Shown piece by piece: positions 42,693 through 51,891 of a stretch of DNA of 64,000 nucleotides (positions are counted from its first letter, which is position 1; each line of letters begins with the position of its first letter). This DNA is from TMP-86 sp044226865 (GTDB taxonomy: Bacteria; Pseudomonadota; Gammaproteobacteria; Steroidobacterales; Steroidobacteraceae), in assembly GCA_044226865.1 (NCBI GenBank), contig JBGAGE010000013.1:99109-163108 (forward strand), given 5' to 3'. The notes beneath the pieces are model-generated. The model did not search any database and was not told the DNA's origin. It saw nothing but the letters and a program-made list of their open reading frames with translations. A program made the translations under genes and the position numbers.

Positions 42693-44216
42693 ATGCGCGC
42701 AAACACCGATCTTGCCTATCAAACGCTGTCCGAGCGCTTCGCGACCGCGGGTCGATTGTATGCGGCCAAGATCAGCCTGTTCTGGGACAGCCAGACTTTT
42801 ATGCCCAAAGGCGGTGCCTGGAGTCGGGGCGAGCAGTTGGCTGCGATCGATGCCGCTCGCCAGGACCTTATTGCTGCCCCGGATACCGATGAATTGCTGG
42901 CCGTAATCGAGTCGGCAAGCGAGATGCTGGATCCGGCCGCGCGGGAAAACCTTCGCGAAATGCGCCGGCTGTCGCGCCACGCCGCTGCGGTGCCGAAAGC
43001 GCTGCTGATGGAGAAGGCGCGCGAAGTGGCCATGGCCCAGGCGGCCTGGGTGGCCGCCAGGCAAACGAATGACTTTGGTCTGTTCGCAAGCACCTTCGCA
43101 GCCTTGATGCCGCTCAATCGAGAAATCGCCCTGGCGAAGGGGGAGGCACTCGGCTTGGCGCCGTACGATGCAATGATGGACGAAGCCGATCCGGGGCTGA
43201 CGATGGCGGTTGTCGATCCGATTTTCGATGATCTAGCCATTACGCTGCCGACGTTGCTCGCTGAGGTCATCGCGCATCAGGCTGGATGGTCCGCACCGGT
43301 CCCCTTCAGCGGCGATTTCTCGGCTGAGCGACAACGCGCCCTGTCGTACAAGCTTGCAACCGCGGTTGGCCTGAGTAGGGATAGTTTGAGAATCGACGAA
43401 GCGCCACACCCATTCACGCTAGTCGGTTCTCCCGGGGACCAGCGGATCACCGTTCGATTCGATGCCAACAATATCCGCTTTGCGGTGATGGCAACGTTGC
43501 ATGAGTCCGGACATGCCCTGTACGAGGCTGGGCTTCCGCGTGCGCTAGCCTTTTTGCCCGTTGGCGCCCCACGAGGTGCGACCATGCACGAAAGCCAGTC
43601 GCTTATGGTGGAGATGCAGGCGTCGCGCTCGCGCGAGTTTCTGTCATGGCTGGCGCCGCAGTTCGAGCAGGCGTTTGGCGGGGATCACGACTGCTGGAGA
43701 GTCGAGAATGTGCTGAACGCGTATCGCCGTATCGATACGGGCCACATCCGCATCGAGGCGGATGAGATTTCCTACCCGCTGCACGTGATCCTCCGCTACC
43801 GGATCGAACGTGCGCTGCTGGACGAAGACCTCCCGATTGCTGATCTACCTGGCGCCTGGTCCGATCTATCGCAGGCACTACTCGGCCGCCGTCCGCCCAG
43901 CGACACGGTGGGCTGCCTGCAGGATATTCATTGGGCAGCGGGGCTATTTGGCTATTTCCCCAACTATGCGCTCGGCGCGAGTCTCGCGGCACAATTGTTT
44001 GAGCGAGCGGTTCGCGATGACCCGGCGGTTCTGGATAATCTCCGAGACGGCGACTTTGGGTCGTATCGAGCCTGGGTCGGACCTCGAGTTCATGCTCGTG
44101 CTAGTCAGGTTCCATTTGCAGACATTGTCACCGATGCCACTGGCGGGCCGCTGTCAGCGGAGAGTCTGAAGCGACATCTTCGTCGAAGATACCTTGACGA
44201 ACCGCCACCAATTTGA
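42693..44216 (+). CDS. M32-family carboxypeptidase
   Basis: A 507-residue metallocarboxypeptidase of the Taq type: HESGHALYEAG (HEXXH near residue 269) with the downstream MHESQSLMVEMQ supplying the third zinc ligand, and the DTGHIRIEADEISYPLHVILR signature split around the conserved region. It removes C-terminal residues from peptides in the cytoplasm. Its place at the end of a catabolic operon with another metallopeptidase suggests a substrate with a peptide-like moiety. Confidence 0.9.
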   Translation: MRANTDLAYQTLSERFATAGRLYAAKISLFWDSQTFMPKGGAWSRGEQLAAIDAARQDLIAAPDTDELLAVIESASEMLDPAARENLREMRRLSRHAAAVPKALLMEKAREVAMAQAAWVAARQTNDFGLFASTFAALMPLNREIALAKGEALGLAPYDAMMDEADPGLTMAVVDPIFDDLAITLPTLLAEVIAHQAGWSAPVPFSGDFSAERQRALSYKLATAVGLSRDSLRIDEAPHPFTLVGSPGDQRITVRFDANNIRFAVMATLHESGHALYEAGLPRALAFLPVGAPRGATMHESQSLMVEMQASRSREFLSWLAPQFEQAFGGDHDCWRVENVLNAYRRIDTGHIRIEADEISYPLHVILRYRIERALLDEDLPIADLPGAWSDLSQALLGRRPPSDTVGCLQDIHWAAGLFGYFPNYALGASLAAQLFERAVRDDPAVLDNLRDGDFGSYRAWVGPRVHARASQVPFADIVTDATGGPLSAESLKRHLRRRYLDEPPPI

Positions 44217-44235
44217 AGGCTACCTCGCGAGCAGT

Positions 44236-44355
44236 CTAGTTCTTGATGTAAAGGTCGTAGAGCTGCGGGATGGTCCGCCGCCCTCGACTCACCCAATACG
44301 ATTTTCCAGCGTCGCGCCGCCCACTAACGTCGTCCCGGATCAAATAACGTTTCAT
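44236..44355 (-). CDS. Possible 39-residue ORF downstream of the DUF6602 gene
   Basis: An ATG-started frame ending TAG encodes a short, Arg-rich peptide containing AGKSYWVSRGRRTIPQLYDL. It lies 12 bp after the DUF6602 gene on the same strand, with no clear ribosome site. The sequence looks protein-like and may be a fragment of a lost gene. Confidence 0.3.
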   Translation of the reverse strand: MKRYLIRDDVSGRRDAGKSYWVSRGRRTIPQLYDLYIKN

Positions 44356-44367
44356 ACGATTCGCGTC

Positions 44368-45090
44368 TTAAGTTAGCCCGTAATCGTCTGTGAAATACTT
44401 TGATAATTCGACCATGTATCTCGGCCGTCCATCTATGGATCGCAGGAGCGAAACAAAAAAATGCATCAGGGCGAATTTCTCGAAGATTAAAGTTTCTAAG
44501 GTGTAAGCCTTTCTAACTATAAGTGCTTGGTCTAGAACGCACACGCCGTTGGGTCGCAGTTCGTCCGGAATTGACTGACAGATCTCGATGAATGCTTTGT
44601 TAACACCTTCGACATTTTCCCAGTCCGACTTGAATCCAAATACGTACGCGCGCGGCCTCAGCACTTGGTTCTCAGGAACGTGCAATTCCGTGTTACCGGA
44701 AAGGAATGCTGCAGCCTTGCGAGGTAATTCGCGAACAGTCTGCAGCGATTCGATAGCGTCGCGAAGTTCTGACTTATTGAGGGCGGTCTTTACAGATACG
44801 ACTGCGTGGACAGCCTCGACTGGCGACAATGACCAAGCATGGGCATCCACGAACGCTGGAGTGTAGAGGCGATCATGGATTACTAGGTCCATTTGAGCGC
44901 TCTCATGTCCCTCTACCGCAATTACTTTGCCGGTTGAGACAGAGTATCTGCTCGGAAGATGACGACGTAAGAACTCGGATAAGATCAATTCATTGTTGCG
45001 TCCCTTCTCACCCTGATGACTCATCTCCGCGGAAATTGTCTCGATCTCTGAGAGCATTCGCGTGGATAGGCCTTGGTAGTACCGCTGCAT
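44368..45090 (-). CDS. DUF6602-type nuclease-like protein
   Basis: The 240-residue product begins with a helical segment (SHQGEKGRNNELILSEFLRR), then RYSVSTGKVI, SAQMDLVIHDR and AVVSVKTALNKSELRDA. This order of G-E-x-N-E, D and x-V-K fits the PD-(D/E)XK-like DUF6602 family, often found in defence-rich islands. The usual Glu of ExK reads Ser here (VSVKT), so activity may be altered or the Glu supplied elsewhere. It stands alone on the strand opposite the catabolic operon. Confidence 0.55.
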   Translation of the reverse strand: MQRYYQGLSTRMLSEIETISAEMSHQGEKGRNNELILSEFLRRHLPSRYSVSTGKVIAVEGHESAQMDLVIHDRLYTPAFVDAHAWSLSPVEAVHAVVSVKTALNKSELRDAIESLQTVRELPRKAAAFLSGNTELHVPENQVLRPRAYVFGFKSDWENVEGVNKAFIEICQSIPDELRPNGVCVLDQALIVRKAYTLETLIFEKFALMHFFVSLLRSIDGRPRYMVELSKYFTDDYGLT

Positions 45091-45356
45091 TTGATTTGAG
45101 ACTCTTTGTTATGAAGGCGGGAAGACCGGCGCACAATTGGCGAAACCTTGCTGGAAGCATGCATGTTTCGCAATACTCGATGCGTTCGACTTCACCATTT
45201 GTTCGGCGATAGGTCAAATCTGCTACTTAACGTCCCAAGATTTCGATGACCCCTAGCTTATTGCCGCGGGAAGTTCAAAAGATGCGTTATGCGATGAGTC
45301 CGAGATCCACTTATTCTCAAGCTGTCGTCCAGATCTGATGTGTTAGGGGAAGTGCC

Positions 45357-45647
45357 ATGAGAGATAAGCGCATAAAGCAACTGCTGACTCAATCCTGGCA
45401 GATCACCGAAATGAATTCGGGCCGCGTGGAGTTGCGTACAGCTTTCATTTCGTTCAGCGAAAAAATATCCGAGATGAGCGGAAATGAACTTTTTCGCGTG
45501 GCATTTCGTTTAACTCAAGATGCAGGATTTTTCGTTGGAACGAGCGGGCTCTCTAATAAGAGCATCGGCTGCATTTTGTTGTCCTTCGTTGCGACGCAGT
45601 CCTTTGCCGCCGCTAACGCAGCCGAAAACGAGAGCGATCACTTCTAA
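45357..45647 (+). CDS. Hypothetical protein, 96 residues
   Basis: An ATG with GGGGAAG upstream opens a 96-residue frame, helical and weakly amphipathic, without a family I recognise. A hydrophobic stretch near the end (GCILLSFVATQSFAAANA) may be membrane-associated. A shorter ORF follows within 3 bp. Confidence 0.4.
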   Translation: MRDKRIKQLLTQSWQITEMNSGRVELRTAFISFSEKISEMSGNELFRVAFRLTQDAGFFVGTSGLSNKSIGCILLSFVATQSFAAANAAENESDHF

Positions 45648-45650
45648 TTG

Positions 45651-45845
45651 ATGACCCGCCTTTTTCAAGGGTCCGCGCTCAATAGCCTGCTGAAGAAATA
45701 TGTGCGCGACTGGCAACGCCGTGCATCGCATATGGTTGCGGTGGGATGGCAAATGCGATCTCTCAACGTCAATACAAACACGGTCATCGAAAATACGCTC
45801 GAATGGCTTCTAGAGGAAATGAGCGAAAAATTGTTCTCTGATTAA
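45651..45845 (+). CDS. Hypothetical protein, 64 residues
   Basis: A short frame starting 3 bp after the previous stop, basic at the N-terminus and acidic at the C-terminus (ENTLEWLLEEMSEKLF). No ribosome site of note and no family recognised; it may be coupled to the preceding ORF. Confidence 0.3.
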   Translation: MTRLFQGSALNSLLKKYVRDWQRRASHMVAVGWQMRSLNVNTNTVIENTLEWLLEEMSEKLFSD

Positions 45846-46033
45846 CTGGTTCGGACTTTGCATTCCCGTCAATGCATCGTTCTTCCTCTGGGCAAAACCT
45901 GCTGCACAAGACGTGAACAAAGTCCCGCGCTACCCACGTACTACCGACGTCCCCTGATTGGAATAGCGTTTCCGCTTAGTCAATTCGTCACTCATGATCC
46001 GAGAAATAGTCTATGAATGCACAGGCCGGAATT

Positions 46034-46052
46034 GAGTCACCAGTGAGTCACC
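46034..46052. repeat. Phased GAGTCACC repeats beside att C
   Basis: GAGTCACC at 46034 and 46045, 11 bp apart, with the flanking AATTGAGTCACC context also found at att B. The 45846-46109 stretch has nothing else recognisable. Confidence 0.55.
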
Positions 46053-46109
46053 GGCGATGTGGAAACGCTAAATCGATGAGACTATAGCGGCGTAACCAAT
46101 TGATTTATA

Positions 46110-46154
<45 letters not shown>

Positions 46155-46256
46155 AGTGCTCGGAAATAATAAGCGCCAGCTATGCGGAGGCTTACCGGTC
46201 GATCGTATCCAAGAGTCGAACCAAATGCGAGGCTTCCTGCGCATTGAACGGGCCAT

Positions 46257-47612
46257 TCAGCCGACAACGCCAATACACAGGTCCATAACATTCGTACCGG
46301 TGGGACCTGTACGAAAATGGTCCCCTATTGAATCAAATAGTCGATAGGAATCATTCTTCTTAAGTATCTCTCTCGGATTCTGTCCGTGCTTGGCAGCCCG
46401 TTCCAGCGTCGTTCCGTCGACGAACGCTCCGGCCACGTCTGTTGGGCCGTCTGTTCCATCGGTCCCCGCAACCAATACGCTAACGTTTGGATACCCCGAA
46501 AGTTCGAATGCCACCATCAGCGCAAACTCCTGATTACGCCCGCCTCGCCCGCGTCCACGAACCGTCAAAGTAGTCTCACCGCCGGCCGCGAAGACCAGGG
46601 GAGTGCCGCCGGCTCGCCTTCCCCTCGTTGCCCCTAAGATCCAGCGGGCGAAGGCGCGTGCCGCTGCGTGGGTGTCGCCATCCATGGGCTTCTCCTGGAG
46701 GTTAACGACCGCGCCATGTGCGCGAGCACACCGTGTAACTCCATCTAGGGCGCTATCGATGTCGGCGACTATGATTGGCGCGTTATTCGAGTAGGTGCTA
46801 GGAAGTCGCTTCAGCGTTTCGGGTAGCTGACCGCGGGCACCGTCAGTTAATCTGGCGATTACGGACCGAGGCATTAGGTCGGCCAATGCGTGAGAACGCA
46901 ATACATCAAGTGCATCTTGAAACGTCGATGGATCTGGAACGGTCGGCCCTGATCCAATCGTTGCAAGGTCATTTCCAATAACATCCGAAATTACCAGTGT
47001 GCAGACTCGTGCCCCGTTGCAGCGCTGTAGTAGGCCGCCACCCTTCACCGACGATATGTGCTTTCGCACTGTATTGATTTCATCAATGGTAGCGCCGGAA
47101 AGGACCAAGCGTCGATTGACGTCCGATTTCTCCGCCAGCGTGATTCCGGGCGCAGGTGCTGACAGAAGCGATGAGGCGCCCCCCGTAAGTAACACGAAGG
47201 CGCTGTCCTTCGATGATAGCTGCTCCAACATGTTGAGAATTAGATTCGTGCCCCGCGCGCAGGCCTCATCTGGTATAGGGTGACCACCTTCAACTATGCG
47301 AATTCGTTCTAAGTTCTTCGTATGTCCGTATTTGACGACGATGCAGCCGTCATGAATATGCTCTCCGAGGGACGACTCGAGTCCTGCCGCCAGCGAAGCT
47401 GCGGCCTTCCCGGCGCCAACGACCACGAGCCTGGAGTTGCAGTTCTTGGCAATCGGAAATGACCGCTTCGTACCATCGAATTCATATTCCCAACCACCTT
47501 GATTGAGAGAGCCGCGTTGCCGCAACAACCGCTCTCCATCGGCAGCTTCAATGCCCGCAGAAAAGAGCTTCCGCAGAAGATGTCGGTGATGAGTGGAATC
47601 GCCGGCGTTCAT
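46257..47612 (-). CDS. Glycerate 2-kinase (GckA/MOFRL family)
   Basis: Phosphorylates glycerate to 2-phosphoglycerate. From the ATG at 47612 the protein has 451 residues with an N-terminal DUF4147 domain (VVGAGKAAASLAAGLE, GGHPIPDEACARG, LLTGGASSLLSAPAPG, TVRKHISSVKGGG, SDVIGNDLATIGSGP) and a C-terminal MOFRL part (AAGGETTLTVRGRGRGGRNQ). An in-frame ATG at 47663 is possible but adds residues not expected in the family. It is divergent from the rest of the cluster. Confidence 0.9.
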   Translation of the reverse strand: MNAGDSTHHRHLLRKLFSAGIEAADGERLLRQRGSLNQGGWEYEFDGTKRSFPIAKNCNSRLVVVGAGKAAASLAAGLESSLGEHIHDGCIVVKYGHTKNLERIRIVEGGHPIPDEACARGTNLILNMLEQLSSKDSAFVLLTGGASSLLSAPAPGITLAEKSDVNRRLVLSGATIDEINTVRKHISSVKGGGLLQRCNGARVCTLVISDVIGNDLATIGSGPTVPDPSTFQDALDVLRSHALADLMPRSVIARLTDGARGQLPETLKRLPSTYSNNAPIIVADIDSALDGVTRCARAHGAVVNLQEKPMDGDTHAAARAFARWILGATRGRRAGGTPLVFAAGGETTLTVRGRGRGGRNQEFALMVAFELSGYPNVSVLVAGTDGTDGPTDVAGAFVDGTTLERAAKHGQNPREILKKNDSYRLFDSIGDHFRTGPTGTNVMDLCIGVVG

Positions 47613-47765
47613 TAGACTCGGACTCAAGTATCTTGATTGAATTGTCACCTGTAGCATATTCAATTGAGCCGGCAGTGGCGACGCCGGGAAAATCTGATAC
47701 TAATTTGGTACATGCGGCACAGGCGCCCAACAGATGGGGCGCTGTCTGCAAGCGGGAGAAACTCA

Positions 47766-48302
47766 ATGGCAGGACTGAAGCTTTCGATGGGAAAGGTCAT
47801 CGAGATTGGATACGTGGTTGAGAATCTTGACCAAGCAATAGCGTTCTTCAGAAGCGTGTGGGGCGCTGGGACGTTCAAGATATTCGAGAAGTTGGTGATG
47901 ACCAACGCCAAGTATATGGGTGTGGAGACCGCTCCGTCGGTCGATGTGGCCATGGGAGCATCGGGCGGTGTGGTCATCGAGTTGATAAAGCAATGGGACT
48001 CTGCATCCTCGCCGTTCAAGCAGCCCGTCGGCGGGGTGCCGTTCCTGTTGAATCATTTCAGCGTATTTGTGGATAACTACGATGCAGAATTGGCTCGATT
48101 TCGGAGTGAAGGCTACCCGTCGGTGTTCTCTGCGGAATTCGCATCCGCGTCGGGGCCGGCTGCCCGCATCGCCTATCTCGACACTTGGAGAGAGATGGGC
48201 GCTTACCTTGAGATCATGGAGCGCTCTCCCTCAGTTCTGCTTGATCTCTACGAGGGACTGATCAATGTAGATAGCGTCGGGGTGGGGATAGCGGTCAACT
48301 GA
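47766..48302 (+). CDS. VOC/glyoxalase-superfamily protein, methylmalonyl-CoA epimerase-like
   Basis: 178 residues with paired beta-alpha-beta modules: KVIEIGYVVENLDQAIAFF at the N-terminus, GGVVIELIKQW, then LLNHFSVFVDNYDAELARF and GAYLEIMER. The pattern of metal-ligand positions and the EIGYVVENLD start recall epimerase or lactoylglutathione-lyase-type VOC proteins. GGGAG precedes the ATG at 47766. Substrate unknown. It belongs to a different VOC branch than the three further downstream. Confidence 0.72.
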   Translation: MAGLKLSMGKVIEIGYVVENLDQAIAFFRSVWGAGTFKIFEKLVMTNAKYMGVETAPSVDVAMGASGGVVIELIKQWDSASSPFKQPVGGVPFLLNHFSVFVDNYDAELARFRSEGYPSVFSAEFASASGPAARIAYLDTWREMGAYLEIMERSPSVLLDLYEGLINVDSVGVGIAVN

Positions 48303-48518
48303 TGGGCGGGTATCATGCGAAATCCTCCTGCGAAGCAACCTGGGGAATCCGAAGCGGACGTGGCAACCCAGGGAGGTGGGCACTGTTGTTTGGCGGCCGC
48401 GACAGGGGGTTCGAGCCTAAACTGATAATGAATGAGCATATGACGATATCCACAATGACTTTTCGTCATCGCAATATCCTTTCCGCAGGATCCGAAATCC
48501 ATCAATAACGGGGAGAAT

Positions 48519-50804
48519 ATGACGATGGCTTACCGCGGGCTCTCTTCTCATGGGATATGGGCAATGGCTGCCGTCTCGTTTCTCAGCATGCCGCAATCTC
48601 GTGCTATGGCCGAGAATGCGCAACCTGAGGTCGCCAAATTGGATGAGGTGATTGTCACGGCTCGCAAGCGTGAAGAAACGCTGCAGACCGTGCCAATTGC
48701 GATCAATGTCTTGGCCGGGGATTTTCTCGAACATGCTCGCATTGCGGATGTTCAGAACGTCCTGATCCGGGTTCCCGGCATCGGCTTCGGACAGCCCTTT
48801 AAGAGTTATACACCGATTGCAATTCGCGGAGCATCAACCCAGGATGACAGTATTGGCGTGGATCCAAACGTCGCGATCTTTGTTGACGGCGTCAATGTGG
48901 GGTCCACCACATCAATTGAATTTGATTTGCTCGATCTTGAGCGTGTGGAAGTGTTGAAGGGCCCGCAGGGCACCACCTTTGGCCGCAATACAAACGGCGG
49001 CGTTATTCATTACATCACGCGAAAACCGGACGCGGATTTTCGGGCGGGAATCAATCTCACGCTCGGAAACAACGAGAGGGTTGAAGCGAGTGGATTCCTG
49101 AATGGTGCGATCAGCGATCGCGTCGATGGCAGCATCTCGGTGCGCACTCGGAATTCTGGTGGTTATGTGCGCAATCTCTCAACGGGTAACAAGTTGGGAC
49201 AAGACAAGGTCTCGACTGCGCGCGGCAAATTGCTGTTTACTCCGTCGGAGGGCTTGGAAATTCTCTTGGCCGCTGATCTGATGGTGGATAATAGCTATGG
49301 AATTCCACGTTATTTTGAGGGGCCCCGCCCAGATAACCTGGCTCCTTCTGCAAAATTCTCTAATACATTTGCCGCGGTGGCGCAGGATTGGGACGGCAGC
49401 TACGACAGAGTGGGGAAGGGCGGGTCGGTTACTGTCAAGTATGACACCGGTATCGGTACCTGGCATTCCATAACGGCGATTCGAAATTTTAACGGCAAGC
49501 TGTTTAATTTTGACTTCGATGCCGTGGATGGACGCACGAGCGATGGATTGGATTCAACGGAGGCATTTGCCTACCAGAACACGACTCTGCGAAGCCTTAG
49601 CCAGGAAGTGCGCCTGGATTGGCGGATTGGCGAAAAGATTGATGTAATCTCCGGACTCTATTATCTGGACGAAGACCAGTATCGAATCGAGCATTTGGCA
49701 GCCTCTGGCCTGGTTGGGAGCTCTTGGCGTGATGATCCGCCGGATGGCCACGGGCCGGCGGACCTTCCCCGCGATATTCTCGATCAGTCAATGAATACCA
49801 AATCGTTTGCGGTATTTAGTGATGCGAGATTCCACCTCACCAATAAGGCGACGCTGTCTCTTGGCGCCCGTTGGTCAAACGACAAGAAGTCGGGTACGAC
49901 GCAATGTTGGCAGGTGGGCGCATTCTTCTGCGCTGACGTTTACAAGACCGGTTACAGCGCGAGTTGGTCAGAGCCATCGTGGCGCGTTACGTTGGACTAC
50001 AAGGCGCTTGAGAACATCATGGGTTACATGTCGGTGGCCCGCGGATACAAGTCGGGTGGATTCAGCAATTCTGCGTCGGGTGATGGCCCTGCGGCTTATG
50101 TTGCTCCCTTGCTGGCAACTCCCTACAAACCTGAATTCTCCACCTCCTACGAAGCCGGTTTGCGCATGCAGTTTGCGGATCGTCGTCTGACGGTGAATCC
50201 CACGTTGTTCTACGTGGAATACAAAGATATCCAGTTTCTTTTCTTGAAGCAGGATAGCAATAGCTTCATCTCGGGCAATATCGGTGGAGGAAAGAACAAG
50301 GGTTTGGAACTCGATGTGGACTTCCGTGCCACTGACGATCTGACGTTATGGGCGAGCTATGCCTACCAGGACTCGAAGTACACCGCGGGTCTCTCCTACG
50401 ACGTCCCGATCCTCGGCAACATGCTGCAACTGACTCCGAAGCGTTCGCTCACCGCTGGTTTTGACTACAAGCGATCCCTGGGCAACGGGCGGGCTGTGAC
50501 ATTTAGCGGCGATCTGGTGCAAAAGAGCCGTCAGTACGACGATGCGACCAATGATCCTATCGCAAGCACTGAGTTCAAGGAGTTGGTGAATCTGCGGCTG
50601 GGATTTGCACCAACCGAAAAGACCGAGGTTGCGCTGTGGGTGAACAACCTCCTGGACAAGCGTAACGCGCTCGGTACAAACCAGCTCGGCTACTTCATCT
50701 ATTCGACTGCTCAGAGCGCAGCGGACCCGGCGACGGCGGGGGCCACCCAGCGTACGTACACTGCGCCGCGCACATTCGGTGTGACGTTTAAATGGACCTT
50801 CTAG
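48519..50804 (+). CDS. TonB-dependent outer-membrane receptor
   Basis: The 761-residue receptor has a signal peptide (cleavage after RAMA, residue 31), TonB box/plug start LDEVIVTARKREETLQTVPI, plug core VEVLKGPQGTTFGRNTNGG, and a C-terminal barrel ending VTFKWTF. GGGGAG precedes the ATG. It is distinct from the receptor at 33 kb. The ~215 bp upstream (48303-48518) show no gene; a terminator follows the receptor at 50856. It presumably imports the substrate for the downstream enzymes. Confidence 0.92.
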   Translation: MTMAYRGLSSHGIWAMAAVSFLSMPQSRAMAENAQPEVAKLDEVIVTARKREETLQTVPIAINVLAGDFLEHARIADVQNVLIRVPGIGFGQPFKSYTPIAIRGASTQDDSIGVDPNVAIFVDGVNVGSTTSIEFDLLDLERVEVLKGPQGTTFGRNTNGGVIHYITRKPDADFRAGINLTLGNNERVEASGFLNGAISDRVDGSISVRTRNSGGYVRNLSTGNKLGQDKVSTARGKLLFTPSEGLEILLAADLMVDNSYGIPRYFEGPRPDNLAPSAKFSNTFAAVAQDWDGSYDRVGKGGSVTVKYDTGIGTWHSITAIRNFNGKLFNFDFDAVDGRTSDGLDSTEAFAYQNTTLRSLSQEVRLDWRIGEKIDVISGLYYLDEDQYRIEHLAASGLVGSSWRDDPPDGHGPADLPRDILDQSMNTKSFAVFSDARFHLTNKATLSLGARWSNDKKSGTTQCWQVGAFFCADVYKTGYSASWSEPSWRVTLDYKALENIMGYMSVARGYKSGGFSNSASGDGPAAYVAPLLATPYKPEFSTSYEAGLRMQFADRRLTVNPTLFYVEYKDIQFLFLKQDSNSFISGNIGGGKNKGLELDVDFRATDDLTLWASYAYQDSKYTAGLSYDVPILGNMLQLTPKRSLTAGFDYKRSLGNGRAVTFSGDLVQKSRQYDDATNDPIASTEFKELVNLRLGFAPTEKTEVALWVNNLLDKRNALGTNQLGYFIYSTAQSAADPATAGATQRTYTAPRTFGVTFKWTF

Positions 50805-50855
50805 GCGGTTGACGTCTTACCCGCCGGCGACGCCGGGCATGTGGTGACGGATCCA

Positions 50856-50882
50856 ATGCCCCCGAGTGACCCTCGGGGGCAT
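50856..50882 (+). terminator. Intrinsic-type hairpin after the TonB receptor
   Basis: Perfect 11-bp stem ATGCCCCCGAG/CTCGGGGGCAT (50856-50866 with 50872-50882) with a TGACC loop, followed by only TTCC. The short T-tract makes it a weak terminator or an RNA-stabilising hairpin. Confidence 0.65.
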
Positions 50883-50985
50883 TTCCATAACTTTAAAACT
50901 CAACGGGATGTGGCGGACTCATTCGCATGTCTTCGCGATGAAATCCCCTACAAATCAACGTATTAAACACGTAAAATGGCTAACC

Positions 50986-51735
50986 ATGGATATGATCAGC
51001 AAGAAGCGGGCGGTTAAGTTTCATCATCTCGCGATTCCGACGACTCTATCGATCCCGCCGATGCCACCGGGTGGGGGAGAAATCCTCCATGAGCAATTGG
51101 GATATTCGTATGTGCCAGGATCATCGAATCGATATGGGATTGAGTGGGTCCGATATCACCCGGAATGCCGGCTGCCTGCGCTGATCCAGAACAACGCCCA
51201 TGTCGCATTTGAGGTGGACAGCATCAGCCGAATTGGTGAGGGTGAGAACATTATCGTCGAGCCGTTTGTGGAGCGCCCAGGGGTCAAGGTTGCCTATCTG
51301 GAGTTGCTGGACTTCCCCGTCAAGTTGATGGAGATTGATCACCACGTCGCTGGCCCCGAGTATCTTGGACCGTTGGATCGCAATGACGGGCGGCTGAGAT
51401 ATCACCATGCGGGAATTCCGCGGGTCGCGTCCTGGGAACGGGAAATCAGGGTTCCTCATCTGAAGCTGGCCTACCTTCCGGGGAAATACAACGCATTCGG
51501 CGTCGAGTTGCTGCGTTTTGAAGAGGGTAACCCCAATCCGGATGTCATCAAGTTTATCCCGCATGTTGCATACGAGGTCGATGATATGGACGCTGCGATG
51601 CAAGGCGAGAAGGTTTGTTACGGTCCTAACCGAGAGACCCCTGGCATTGCGGTGTCGATGATTGAGGTGGCGGGAACGACGGTCGAATTCTTGGAACTCG
51701 ATCGCGCCATTGTTGGGGACCAATTCGACGCATAG
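50986..51735 (+). CDS. Two-domain VOC-like protein of an uncharacterised family
   Basis: 249 residues made of two similar ~120-residue units. Unit 1: KFHHLAIPT, YGIEWVRYHPECRLPALI, NAHVAFEVD, KLMEID. Unit 2: RYHHAGIPR, FGVELLRFEEG, IPHVAYEVD, VEFLELD. In each, a His near the start, a His in the HVAF-type strand and a final Glu could form a VOC metal site. Related proteins are at 59.9 and 63.3 kb. Start at 50986 is approximate; no good ribosome site. Enzyme or binding role unknown. Confidence 0.65.
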   Translation: MDMISKKRAVKFHHLAIPTTLSIPPMPPGGGEILHEQLGYSYVPGSSNRYGIEWVRYHPECRLPALIQNNAHVAFEVDSISRIGEGENIIVEPFVERPGVKVAYLELLDFPVKLMEIDHHVAGPEYLGPLDRNDGRLRYHHAGIPRVASWEREIRVPHLKLAYLPGKYNAFGVELLRFEEGNPNPDVIKFIPHVAYEVDDMDAAMQGEKVCYGPNRETPGIAVSMIEVAGTTVEFLELDRAIVGDQFDA

Positions 51736-51891
51736 CGGTGAGGCCAACTAGGGTGCGTTTCGCTGGCGCATGACGTAACCGGCCACTTACCGGTCTGGAA
51801 AAGACAATACGCAGTGTTGTTCTGACACTCATGTCCCTCGTTTGCAGTCTTAGACTCTCGACTGATCTGGAGATCGGGGCGGGAGATTCAA

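Noticed and set aside
33039..44216. Microcystin-degradation (mlr) cluster
   Set aside because: A beta-lactamase-fold hydrolase and peptidases recall mlrB and its neighbours, but no mlrA-like CAAX protease or mlrC-like gene is present.
44194..44376. A plus-strand ORF after the M32 gene
   Set aside because: It has no ribosome site and no recognisable features, and the opposite strand carries a more protein-like frame.
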